Assembly (NCBI RefSeq): GCF_029227915.1
Contig: NC_079879.1
Location: forward strand, 744,001-808,000
Length of the DNA: 64,000 nucleotides
Direction of reading: 5' to 3'
Source: Hydractinia symbiolongicarpus
Lineage: Eukaryota > Cnidaria > Hydrozoa > Anthoathecata > Hydractiniidae
Within the stretch, counting starts at the first letter, position 1; every line of letters begins with the position of its first letter. Below the pieces are notes generated by a model that did no database searches, had not been told where the DNA came from, and was given only the letters and a program-made list of their open reading frames with translations. Positions 1-12,261 of the stretch are shown one piece after another. Position numbers and translations under genes: made by a program.

Positions 1-3000
1 GTCAAAAGTATACAAAGAAAGTATCCAGGGAGTAAACTCATTTCCCGAACGATTCTTTAAATTATTTTTTCACCACTAAAACGCATGAGACTTGTAGTTT
101 TCAAAAATGATTTCATTTTTGATGAGACGCTGAATAAAAGGAGTTTAATTGCCGGCAAACGAAAACACGCGATTTCGCGTATATCCCGGACTCGCCCCGT
201 ATAGTCGAATGTATACAAAGAAAATACCCAGGGTGTAAACTCATTTCCCAAACGATGTTTTAAATTATTTTTTCACCACTAAAACGCATGAGACTTGTAG
301 TTTTCAAAAATGATTTTATTTTTGATGAGACGCCGAATAAAAGGAGTTTAATCTCCAGCAAACGAAAACCCGCGATCTCCCGTAAATCCAGGACCCGGCC
401 CGTATAGTCAAAAGTATACAAATAAAGTACGCAGGGAGTAAACTCATTTATCGAACGATTCTTTAAATTATATTTTCACCACTAAAACGCATGAGACTTG
501 TAGTTTTGAAAAATGATTTCATTTTTGATGAGACGCTGAATGAAAGGAGTTTAATCACCGGCAAACGAAAACTCGCGATTTCCCGTAAATCCGGGACTCG
601 GCCCGTATAGTCAAAAGTATACAAAGAAAGTACGCAGGGAGTAAACTCATTTCCCGAACGATTCTTTAAATTATTTTTTCACCACTAAAACGCATGAGAC
701 TTGTAGTTTTCAAAAATGATTTCATTTTTGATGAGACGCTGAATAAAAGGAGTTTAATCACCGGCAAACGAAAACTCGCGATTTCCCGTAAATCCCGGAC
801 TCGGCCCGTATAGTCAAAAGTATACAAAGAAAGTACCCAGGGAGTAAACTCATTTCCCGAACGATTCTTTAAATTATTTTTTCACCACTAAAACGCATGA
901 GATTTGTAGTTTTCAAAAATGATTTCATTTTTGATGAGACGCTGAATAAAAGGAGTTTAATTGCCGGCAAACGAAAACACGCGATTTCGCGTATATCCCG
1001 GACTCGCCCCGTATAGTCGAATGTATACAAAGAAAATACCCAGGGAGTAAACTCATTTCCCAAACGATGTTTTAAATTATTTTTTTACCACTAAAACGCA
1101 TAAGACTTGTAGTTTTGAAAAATGATTTCATTTTTGATGAGACGCTGAATAAAAGGAGTTTAATCACCGGCAAACGAAAACTCGCGATTTCCCGTAAATC
1201 CGGGACCCGGCCCGTATAGTCAAAAGTATACAAAGAAAGTAGGAAGGGAGTAAACTCATTTCCCGAACGATTCTTTAAACTATTTTTTCACCACTAAAAC
1301 GCATGAGACTTTTAGTTTTCAAAAATGATTTCATTTGTGATGAGACGCTGAATAAAAGGAGTTTAATCACCGGCAAACGAAAACTCGCGATTTCCCGTAA
1401 ATCCCGGACTCGGCCCGTATAGTCAAAAGTATACAAAGAAAGTACCCAGGGAGTAAACTCATTTCCCGAACGATTCTTTAAATTATTTTTTCACCACTAA
1501 AACGCATGAGACTTGTAGTTTTCAAAAATGATTTCATTTTTGATGAGACGCTGAATAAAAGGAGTTTAATTGCCGGCAAACGAAAACACGCGATTTCGCG
1601 TATATCCCGGACTCGCCCCGTATAGTCGAATGTATACAAAGAAAATACCCAGGGAGTAAACTCATTTCCCAAACGAGGTTTTAAATTATTTTTTCACCAC
1701 TAAAACGCATGAGACTTGTAGTTTTCAAAAATGATTTCATTTTTGATGAGACGCCGAATAAAAGGAGTTTAATCTCCAGCAAACGAAAACCCGCGATTTC
1801 CCGTAAATCCAGGACCCGGCCCGTATAGCCAAAAGTATACAAATAAAGTACGCAGGGAGTAAACTCATTTATCGAACGATTCTTTAAATTATATTTTCAC
1901 CACTAAAACGCATGAGACTTGTAGTTTTGAAAAATGATTTCATTTTTGATGAGACGCTGAATGAAAGGAGTTTAATCACCGGCAAACGAAAACCCGCGAT
2001 TTCCCGTAAATCCAGGACCCGGCCCGTATAGTCAAAAGTATACAAATAAAGTACGCAGGGAGTAAACTCATTTATCGAACGATTCTTTAAATTATATTTT
2101 AACCACTAAAACGCAAGAGACTTGTAGTTTTCAAAAATGATTTCATTTTTGATGAGACGCTGAATAAAAGGAGTTTAATCGCCGGCAAACGAAAACCCAC
2201 GATTTCCCGTAAATCCCGGACTCGGCCCGTGTAGTCAAAAGTATACAAAGAAAGTACGCAGGGAGTAAACTCATTTCCCGAACAATTCTTTAAATTTTTT
2301 TTCACCACTAAAACGCATGAGACTTGTAGTTTTCAAAAATGATTTCATTTTTGATGAGACGCCGAATAAAAGGAGTTTAATCTCCGGCAAACAAAAACCC
2401 GCGATTTCCCGTAAATCCCGGACCCGGCCCGTATAGTTGAATGTATACAAAGAAAGTAAACTGGGAGTAAACTCATTTCCCGAACGATTTCTTAAATTAA
2501 TTTTTTACCACTAAAACGCATAAGACTTGTAGTTTTGAAAAATGATTTCATTTTTGATGAGACGCTGAATAAAAGGAGTTTAATCACCGGCAAACGAAAA
2601 CTCGCGATTTCCCGTAAATCCGGGACCCGGCCCGTATAGTCAAAAGTATACAAAGAAAGTACGCAGGGAGTAAACTCATTTCCCGAACGATTCTTTAAAT
2701 TATTTTTTCACCACTAAAACGCATGAGACTTTTAGTTTTCAAAAATGATTTCATTTGTGATGAGACGCTGAATAAAAGGAGTTTAATTGCCGCCAAACGA
2801 AAACACGCGATTTCGCGTATATCCCGGACTTGCCCCGTATAGTCGAATGTATACAAAGAAAATACCCAGGGAGTAAACTCATTTCCCAAACGATGTTTTA
2901 AATTATTTTTTCACCACTAAAACGCATGAGACTTGTAGTTTTCAAAAACGATTTCATTTTTGATGAGACGCCGAATAAAAGGAGTTTAATCTCCAGCAAA

Positions 3001-5149
3001 CGAAAACCCGCGATTTCCCGTAAATCCAGGACCCGGCCCGTATAGTCAAAAGTATACAAATAAAGTACGCAGGGAGTAAACTCATTTATCGAACGATTCT
3101 TTAAATTATATTTTCACCACTAAAACAGATGAGACTTGTAGTTTTGAAAAATGATTTCATTTTTGATGAGACGCTGAATGAAAGGAGTTTAATCACCGGC
3201 AAACGAAAACCCGCGATTTCCCGTAAATCCAGGACCCGGCCCGTATAGTCAAAAGTATACAAAGAAAGTACGCAGGGAGTAAACTCATTTCCCGAACGAT
3301 TCTTTAAATTATTTTTTCACCACTAAAACGCATGAGACTTGTAGTTTTCAAAAATGATTTCATTTTTGATGAGACGCTGAATAAAAGGAGTTTAATCACC
3401 GGCAAACGAAAACTCGCGATTTCCCGTAAATCCCGGACTCGGCCCGTATAGTCAAAAGTATACAAAGAAAGTACCCAGGGAGTAAACTCATTTCCCGAAC
3501 GATTCTTTAAATTATTTTTTCACCACTAAAACGCATGAGATTTGTAGTTTTCAAAAATGATTTCATTTTTGATGAGACGCTGAATAAAAGGAGTTTAATT
3601 GCCGGCAAACGAAAACACGCGATTTCGCGTATATCCCGGACTCGCCCCGTATAGTCGAATGTATACAAAGAAAATACCCAGGGAGTAAACTCATTTCCAA
3701 AACGATGTTTTAAATTATTTTTTCACCACTAAAACGCATGAGACTTGTAGTTTTCAAAAATGATTTCATTTTTGATGAGACGCCGAATAAAAGGAGTTTA
3801 ATCTCCGGCAAACAAAAACCCGCGATTTCCCGTAAATCCCGGACCCGGCCCGTATAGTCGAATGTATACAAAGAAAGTAAACTGGGAGTAAACTCATTTC
3901 CCGAACGATTTTTTAAATTAATTTTGTACCACTAAAACGCATAAGACTTGTAGTTTTCAAAAACGATTTCATATTTGATGAGACGCTGAATAAAAGGAGT
4001 TTAATCTCCGGCAAACGAAAACCCGCGATTTCCCGTACATCCCGGACCCGGCCCGTATGGTCAAAAGTATACAAATAAAGTACGCAGGGAGTAAACTCAT
4101 TTCCCGAACGATTCTTTAAATTATTATTTCACCACTACAACGCATGAGACTTGTAGTTTTCAAAAATGTTTTCATTCTTGATAAGACGCTGAAAAAAAAA
4201 AGTTTAATCGCAGGAAAACGAAAACCCGAGATTTCCCGTAAATCCTGGGCTTGACCCCTATAGTCAAAAGTACACAAAGAAACTACCCAGGCAGTAAACT
4301 CATTTTTGGAACGTTTTTTTGAATTATCTTTTCACCACTATAACGCATGAGACTTGTAGTATTCAAAAATGTTTTCATTTTTGATGGGACGCTGAATAGA
4401 AGAAGTTTAATCGCCGGCAAACGAAAACCCGCGATTTCCCGTAAATCCCGGGCTTGACGCGTATAGTCGAATGTATACAAAGAAAGTAAACCGGGAGTAA
4501 ACTCATTTCCCGAAAGATTTTTTAAATTAATTTTATACCACTAAAACGCATAAGACTTGTAGTTTTCAAAAACGATTTCATTTTTGATGAGACGCTGAAT
4601 AAAAGGAGTTTAATCTCCGGCAAACGAAAACCCGCGATTTCCCGTAAATCCCGGACCCGGCCCGTATAGTCAAAAGTATACAAATAAAGTACGCAGGGAG
4701 TAAACTCACTTCCCGAACGATTCTTTAAATTATTATTTCACCACTAAAACGCATGAGACTTGTAGTTTTCAAAAATGATTTCATTTTTAATGAGACGCTG
4801 AATAAAAAAAGTTTAATCGCCGGCAAACAAAAACCCCCGATTTCCCGTAAATCCCGGGCTTGGCCAGTATAGTCGAATGTATACGAAGAAAGTACCCAGA
4901 GAGTAAACTCATTTCCCGAACGATTTTTTAAATTATTTTTTCACCACTAAAACGCATGAGACTTGTAGTTTTCAAAAATGATTTCATCTTTGATGAGACG
5001 CTGAATAAAAGGAGTTTAATCGCCGGCAAACGAAAACCCACGATTTCCCGTAAATCCCGGACTCGGCCCGTGTAGTCAAAAGTATACAAAGAAAGTACGC
5101 AGGGAGTAAACTCATTTCCCGAACGATTTTTTAAATTATTTTTTCACCA
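1..5149. repeat. Satellite sub-block with mixed 4-, 6- and 7-monomer periods
   Basis: Bases 1-600 recur at about 1421-2020 (offset 1420, seven monomers), including a GCCGAATAAAAGG plus CTCCAGC monomer. Bases 1-200 recur at 813 (offset 812, four monomers), and the CTCCAGC monomer appears again near 2950. A type B dimer occupies about 4170-4400. The right part (about 2.7-5.0 kb) is paralogous to sequence flanking the retrotransposon near 31.7-38.6 kb, so this block contains the empty version of that insertion site. There is no gene here. Confidence 0.85.
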
Positions 5150-8100
5150 CTAAAACGCATGAGACTTGTAGTTTATAAAAATGATTTCATTTTTGATGAG
5201 ACGCTGAATAAAAGAAGTTTAATCGCCGGCAAACAAAAACCCGCGATTTCCTGTAAATCCCGGGCTTGGCCAGTATAGTCGAATGTATACGAAGAAAGTA
5301 CCCAGAGAGTAAACTCATTTCCCAAACGATTTTTTAAACTATTTTTTCACCACTAAAACGCATGAGACTTGTAGTTTTCAAAAATGTTTTCATTTTTGAT
5401 GAGACGCTGAATAAAAGAAGTTAAATCGCTGGCAATCGAAAACCCGCGATTTCCTGTAAATCCCGGGCCTGTCCCGTATAGTCGAATATATACAAAGAAA
5501 GTACCCAGTGAGTAAATTAATTTCCCGAGCGATTCTTTAAATTATTTTTTCACCACTAAAACGCATGAGACTTGTAGTTTTCAAAAATGATTTCATTTTT
5601 AATGAGACGCTGAATAAAAGAAGTTTAATCGCCGGCAAACAAAAGCCCGCGATTTCCCGTAAATCCCTGGCTTGGCCAGTATAGTCGAATGTATACGAAG
5701 AAAGTACCCAGAGAGTAAACTCATTTCCCAAACGATTTTTTAAATTATTTTTTCACCACTAAAACGCATGAGACTTGTAGTTTTCAAAAATCATTTCATT
5801 TTTGATGAGACGCTGAATAAAAGGAGTTTAATCTCCGGCAAACGAAAACCCGCGATTTCCCGTAAATCCCCGACCCGGCCCGTATAGTCGAATGTATACA
5901 AAGAAAGTAAACTGGGAGTAAACTCATTTCCCGAACGATTTTTTAAATTAATTTTTTACCACTAAAACGCATAAGACTTGTAGTTTTCAAAAACGATTTC
6001 ATTTTTGATGAGACGCTGAATAAAAGGAGTTTAATCTCCGGCAAACGAAAACCCGCGATTTCCCGGAAATCCCGGACCCGGCCCGTATAGTCAAAAGTAT
6101 ACAAATAAAGTACGCAGGGATTAAACTCATTTCCCGAACGATTCTTTAAATTATTTTTTCACCACTAAAACGCATGAGACTTGTAGTTTTCAAAAATAAT
6201 TTCATTTTTAATGAGACGCTGAATAAAAGAAGTTTAATCGCCGGCAAACAAAAACCCGCGATTTCCTGTAAATCCCGGGCTTGGCCAGTATAGTCGAATG
6301 TATACGAAGAAAGTACCCAGAGAGTAAACTCATTTCCCAAACGATTTTTTAAACTATTTTTTCACCACTAAAACGCATGAGACTTGTAGTTTTCAAAAAT
6401 GTTTTCATTTTTGATGAGACGCTGAATAAAAGAAGTTAAATCGCCGGCAATCGAAAACCCGCGATTTCCTGTAAATCCCGGGCCTGTCCCGTATAGTCGA
6501 ATGTATACAAAGAAAGTACCCAGTGAGTAAATTGATTTCCCGAGCGATTCTTTAAATTAATTTTTTACCACTAAAACGCATAAGACTTGTAGTTTTCAAA
6601 AACGATTTCATTTTTGATAAGACGCTGAATAAAAGGAGTTTAATCTCCGGCAAACGAAAACCCGCGATTTCCCGGAAATCCCGGACCCGGCCCGTATAGT
6701 CAAAAGTATACAAATAAAGTACGCAGGGAGTGAACTCATTTCCCGAACGATTCTTTAAATTATTTTGTCACCACTAAAACGCATGAGACTTGTAGTTTAT
6801 AAAAATGATTTCATTTTTGATGAGACGCTGAATAAAAGAAATTTAATCGCCGGCAAACAAAAACCCGCGATTTCCTGTAAATCCCGGGCTTGGCCAGTAT
6901 AGTCGAATGTATACGAAGAAAGTACCCAGAGAGTAAACTCATTTCCCAAACGATTTTTTAAACTATTTTTTCACCACTAAAACGCATGAGACTTGTAGTT
7001 TTCAAAAATGTTTTCATTTTTGATGAGACGCTGAATAAAAGAAGTTAAATCGCTGGCAATCGAAAACCTGCGATTTCCTGTAAATCCCGGGCCTGTCCCG
7101 TGTAGTCGAATGTATACAAAGAAAGTACCCAGTGAGTAAATTGATTTCCCGAGCGATTCTTTATATTATTTTTTCACCACTAAAACGCATGAGACTTGTA
7201 GTTTTCAAAAATGATTTCATTTTTAATGAGACGCTGAATAAAAGAAGTTTAATCGCCGGCAAACAAAAGCCCGCGATTTCCCGTAAATCCCTGGCTTGGC
7301 CAGTATAGTCGAATGTATACGAAGAAAGTACCCAGAGAGTAAACTCATTTCCCAAAGGATTTTTTAAATTATTTTTTCACCACTAAAACGCATGAGACTT
7401 GTAGTTTTCAAAAATGATTTCATTTTTGATGAGACGCTGAATAAAAGGAGTTTAATCTCCGGCAAACGAAAACCCGCGATTTCCCGTAAATCCCCGACCC
7501 GGCCCGTATAGTCGAATGTATACAAAGAAAGTAAACTGGGAGTAAACTCATTTCCCGAACGATTTTTTAAATTAATTTTTTACCACTAAAACGCATAAGA
7601 CTTGTAGTTTTCAAAAACGATTTCATTTTTGATGAGACGCTGAATAAAAGGAGTTTAATCTCCGGCAAACGAAAACCCGCGATTTCCCGGAAATCCCGGA
7701 CCCGGCCCGTATAGTCAAAAGTATACAAATAAAGTACGCAGGGATTAAACTCATTTCCCGAACGATTCTTTAAATTATTTTTTCACCACTAAAACGCATG
7801 AGACTTGTAGTTTTCAAAAATAATTTCATTTTTAATGAGACGCTGAATAAAAGAAGTTTAATCGCCGGCAAACAAAAACCCGCGATTTCCTGTAAATCCC
7901 GGGCTTGGCCAGTATAGTCGAATGTATACGAAGAAAGTACCCAGAGAGTAAACTCATTTCCCAAACGATTTTTTAAACTATTTTTTCACCACTAAAACGC
8001 ATGAGACTTGTAGTTTTCAAAAATGTTTTCATTTTTGATGAGACGCTGAATAAAAGAAGTTAAATCGCCGGCAATCGAAAACCCGCGATTTCCTGTAAAT

Positions 8101-8397
8101 CCCGGGCCTGTCCCGTATAGTCGAATGTATACAAAGAAAGTACCCAGTGAGTAAATTGATTTCCCGAGCGATTCTTTAAATTAATTTTTTACCACTAAAA
8201 CGCATAAGACTTGTAGTTTTCAAAAACGATTTCATTTTTGATAAGACGCTGAATAAAAGGAGTTTAATCTCCGGCAAACGAAAACCCGCGATTTCCCGGA
8301 AATCCCGGACCCGGCCCGTATAGTCAAAAGTATACAAATAAAGTACGCAGGGAGTGAACTCATTTCCCGAACGATTCTTTAAATTATTTTTTCACCA
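5150..8397. repeat. 8-monomer HOR, two tandem copies (1624 bp)
   Basis: Copy 1 is about 5150-6773 and copy 2 about 6774-8397. Diagnostic variants repeat at an offset of 1624: GTTTATAAAAATG (5171/6795), AAGTTAAATCGCTGGCAATC (about 5418/7042), CAAAAGCCCGCG and CTGGCTTGGCC (about 5640/7264), and CAAAAATAATTTC (6189/7813). The copies differ by a few substitutions. The pattern stops matching left of about 5150 and right of about 8397, which sets the boundaries. The block contains no gene. Confidence 0.88.
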
Positions 8398-8974
8398 CTA
8401 AAACGCATGAGACTTGTAGTTTTCAAAAATGATTTCATTTTTGTTGAGACGCTGAATAAAAGGAGTTTAATTGCCGGCAAACAAAAACACGCGATTTCCC
8501 GTATATCCCGGACTCGCCCCGTATAGTCGAATGTATACAAAGAAAGTACCCAGGGAGTAAACTCATTTCCCAAACGATGCTTTAAATTATTTTTTCACCA
8601 CTAAAACGCATGAGACTTGTAGTTTTCAAAAATGATTTCATTTTTGATGAGACGCTGAATAAAAGGAGTTTAATTACCGGCAAACAAAAACACGCGATTT
8701 CGCGTATATCCCGGACACGCCCCGTATAGTCGAATGTATACAAAGAAAATACCCAGGGAGTAAACTCATTTCCCAAACGATGTTTTAAATTATTTTTTCA
8801 CCACTAAAACGCATGAGACTTGTAGTTTTCAAAAATGATTTCATTTTTGATGAGACGCCGAATAAAAGGAGTTTAATCTCCGGAAAACAAAAACCCGCGA
8901 TTTCCCGTAAATCCCGGACCCGGCCCTTATACTCGAATGTATACAAAGAAAGTAAACTGGGAGTAAACTCATTT

Positions 8975-11330
8975 CCCGAACGATTTTTTAAATTAATTTT
9001 TTACCACTAAAACGCATAAGACTTGTAGTTTTCAAAAGCGATTTCATTTTTGATGAGACGCTGAATAAAAGGAGTTTAATCTCCGGCAAACGAAAACCTG
9101 CGATTTCCCGTAAATCCCGGACCCGGCCCGTATGGTCAAAAGTATACAAATAAAGTACGCAGGGAGTAAACTCATTTCCCGAACGATTCTTTAAATTATT
9201 TTTTCACCACTAAAACGCATGAGACTTGTAGTTTTTAAAAATGATTTCATTTTTAATGAGACGCTGAATAAAAGAAGTTTAATCGCCGGCAAACAAAAAC
9301 CCGCGATTTCCCGTAAATCCCGGGCTTGGCCAGTATAGTCGAATGTATACGAAGAAACTACCCAGAGAGTAAACTCATTTCCCAAACGATTTTTTAAATT
9401 ATTTTTTCACCACTAAAACGCATGAGACTTGTAGTTTTCAAAAATGTTTTCATTTTTGATGAGACGCTGAATAAAAGAAGTTAAATCGCCGGCAATCGAA
9501 AACCCCCGATTTCCTGTAAATCCCGGGCCTGTCCCGTATAGTCGAATGTATACAAAGAAAGTACCCAGTGAGTAAATTGATTTCCCGAACGATTTTTTAA
9601 ATTAATTTTTTACCACTAAAACGCATAAGACTTGTAGTTTTCAAAAGCGATTTCATTTTTGATGAGACGCTGAATAAAAGGAGTTTAATCTCCGGCAAAC
9701 GAAAACCTGCGATTTCCCGTAAATCCCGGACCCGGCCCGTATGGTCAAAAGTATACAAATAAAGTACGCAGGGAGTAAACTCATTTCCCGAACGATTCTT
9801 TAAATTATTTTTTCACCACTAAAACGCATGAGACTTGTAGTTTTTAAAAATGATTTCATTTTTAATGAGACGCTGAATAAAAGAAGTTTAATCGCCGGCA
9901 AACAAAAACCCGCGATTTCCCGTAAATCCCGGGCTTGGCCAGTATAGTCGAATGTATACGAAGAAACTACCCAGAGAGTAAACTCATTTCCCAAACGATT
10001 TTTTAAATTATTTTTTCACCACTAAAACGCATGAGACTTGTAGTTTTCAAAAATGTTTTCATTTTTGATGAGACGCTGAATAAAAGAAGTTAAATCGCCG
10101 GCAATCGAAAACCCCCGATTTCCTGTAAATCCCAGGCCTGTCCCGTATAGTCGAATGTATACAAAGAAAGTACCCAGTGAGTAAATTGATTTCGCGAGCG
10201 ATTCTTTAAATTATTTTTTCACCACTAAAACGCATGAGACTTGAAGTTTTCAAAAATGTTTTCATTTCTGCTGAGACGCTAAATAAAAGAGGTTTAATCG
10301 CTGGCAAACGAAAACCCGCGATTTCCCGTATATCCCGGGCTTGGCCCGTATAGTCGAATGTATACAAAGAAAGTACCCAGGGAGTAAACTCATTTCCCGA
10401 ACGATTTTTTAAATTATTTTTTCACCACTAAAACGCATGAGACTTGTAGTTTATAAAAATGATTTCATTTTTGATGAGACGCTGAATAAAAGGAGTTTAC
10501 TCGCCGGCAAACGAAAACCTGCGATTTCCCGTAAATCCCGGACCCGGCCCGTATGGTCAAAAGTATACAAACAAAGTACGCAGGGAGTAAACTCATTTCC
10601 CGAACGATTCTTTAAATTATTTTTTCACCACTAAAACGCATGAGACTTGTAGTTTTTAAAAATGATTTCATTTTTAATGAGACGCTGAATAAAAGAAGTT
10701 TAATCGCCGGCAAACAAAAACCCGCGATTTCCCGTAAATCCCGGGCTTGGCCAGTATAGTCGAATGTATACGAAGAAACTACCCAGAGAGTAAACTCATT
10801 TCCCAAACGATTTTTTAAATTATTTTTTCACCACTAAAACGCATGAGACTTGTAGTTTTCAAAAATGTTTTCATTTTTGATGAGACGCTGAATAAAAGAA
10901 GTTAAATCGCCGGCAATCGAAAACCCCCGATTTCCTGTAAATCCCGGGCCTGTCCCGTATAGTCGAATGTATACAAAGAAAGTACCCAGTGAGTAAATTG
11001 ATTTCGCGAGCGATTCTTTAAATTATTTTTTCACCACTAAAACGCATGAGACTTGAAGTTTTCAAAAATGTTTTCATTTCTGCTGAGACGCTAAATAAAA
11101 GAGGTTTAATCGCTGGCAAACGAAAACCCGCGATTTCCCGTATATCCCGGGCTTGGCCCGTATAGTCGAATGTATACAAAGAAAGTACCCAGGGAGTAAA
11201 CTCATTTCCCGAACGATTTTTTAATTTATTTTTTCACCACTAAAACGCATGAGACTTGTAGTTTATAAAAATGATTTCATTTTTGATGAGACGCTGAATA
11301 AAAGGAGTTTACTCGCCGGCAAACGAAAAC
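8975..11330. repeat. Nested 3- and 4-monomer HORs (609 and 812 bp)
   Basis: A 609-bp trimer is repeated (about 8975-9583 and 9584-10192), marked by TTTTCAAAAGCG and CGTATGGTC. Overlapping it, a four-monomer unit of 812 bp starting near 9693 repeats from about 10505 to 11330, marked by GACTTGAAG, TTTCTGCTGAG and GTTTACTCGCCGG. The overlap of two periods shows successive unequal exchanges with different registers. The stretch before it (8398-8974) is ordinary type A monomers and holds no gene. Confidence 0.82.
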
Positions 11331-12261
11331 CTGCAATTTCCCTTAAATCCCGGACTTGGCCTGTATAGTCAAAAGTATACAAAGAAAGTACGCAGGGAGT
11401 AAACTCATTTCCCGAACGATTCTTTAAATTATTATTTCACCACTAAAACGCATGGGACTTGTAGTTTTCAAAAATGTTTTCATTCTTGATAAGACGCTGA
11501 AAAAAAAAAGTTTAATCGCGGGCAAACGAAAACCCGAGATTTCCTGTAAATCCGGGCTTGATCCCTATAGTCAAAAGTACACAAAGAAAGTACCCAGGCA
11601 GTAAACTCATTTTTGGAACGTTTTTTTTAATTATCTTTTCACCACTATAACGCATGAGACTTGTAGTATTCAAAAATGTTTTCATTTTTGATGGGACGCT
11701 GAATAGAAGAAGTTTAATCGCCGGCAAACGAAAACCCGCGATTTCCCGTAAATCCCGGACCCGGCCCGTATAGTCGAATGTATACAAAGAAAGTAAACTG
11801 GGAGTAAACTCATTTCCCGAACGATTTTTTAAATTAATTTTTTACCACTAAAACGCATAAGACTTGTAGTTTTCAAAAACGATTTCATTTTTGATAAGAC
11901 GCTGAATAAAAGGAGTTTAATCTCCGGCAAACGAAAACCCGCGATTTCCCGTAAATCCCGGACCCGGCCCGTATAATCAAAAGTATACAAATAAAGTACG
12001 CAGGGATTAAACTCATTTCCCGAACGATTCTTTAAATTATTTTTTCACCACTAAAACGCATGAGACTTGTAGTTTTCAAAAATGATCTCATTTTTGATGA
12101 GACGCTGAATAAAAGGAGTTTAATTGCTGGCAAACGAAAACACGCGATTTCCCGTATATCCCGGACTTGCCCGTATAGTCGAATGTATACAAAGAAAGTA
12201 CCCAGGGAGTAAACTCATTTCCCAAACGATGCTTTAAATTATTTTTTCACCACTAAAACGC
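11331..12261. repeat. Ordinary satellite monomers with one type B dimer
   Basis: This is a run of monomers between two HOR blocks. It contains a type B dimer at about 11470-11725 (CATTCTTGATAAG, A10 run, CTTGATCCCTATAG, then ACTATAACGC and GATGGGACG). Type C and type A monomers follow, including the ACTTGCCCGTATAG variant that lacks one C. I see no gene or foreign sequence. Confidence 0.8.

Noticed and set aside
199-212. CENP-B-box-like motif CCCGTATAGTCGAA in many monomers
   Set aside because: The CENP-B box on this strand needs CCCG, two bases, T, four bases, CGAA. Here only three bases separate T and CGAA, and many monomers have GTCAAAAG instead. The spacing is wrong, so it is not claimed.
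57-251. Recurrent minus-strand reading frames of 61-102 codons in the monomers (here and about 80 more), which look like a protein family
   Set aside because: They start at TTG or GTG, not ATG, and mostly end within the next monomer. The 203-bp period is not a multiple of three, and substitutions and 1-bp indels fall without respect to codons. They are repeat by-products.
8813-9010. Plus-strand ATG reading frame of 65 codons in a satellite monomer (also 10437-10634 and 45040-45291)
   Set aside because: The ATG is the ubiquitous GCATGAGAC of the monomer and the frame is open in only a few copies. The 83-codon one at 45040 arises from the inverted patch. Nothing suggests selection for coding.
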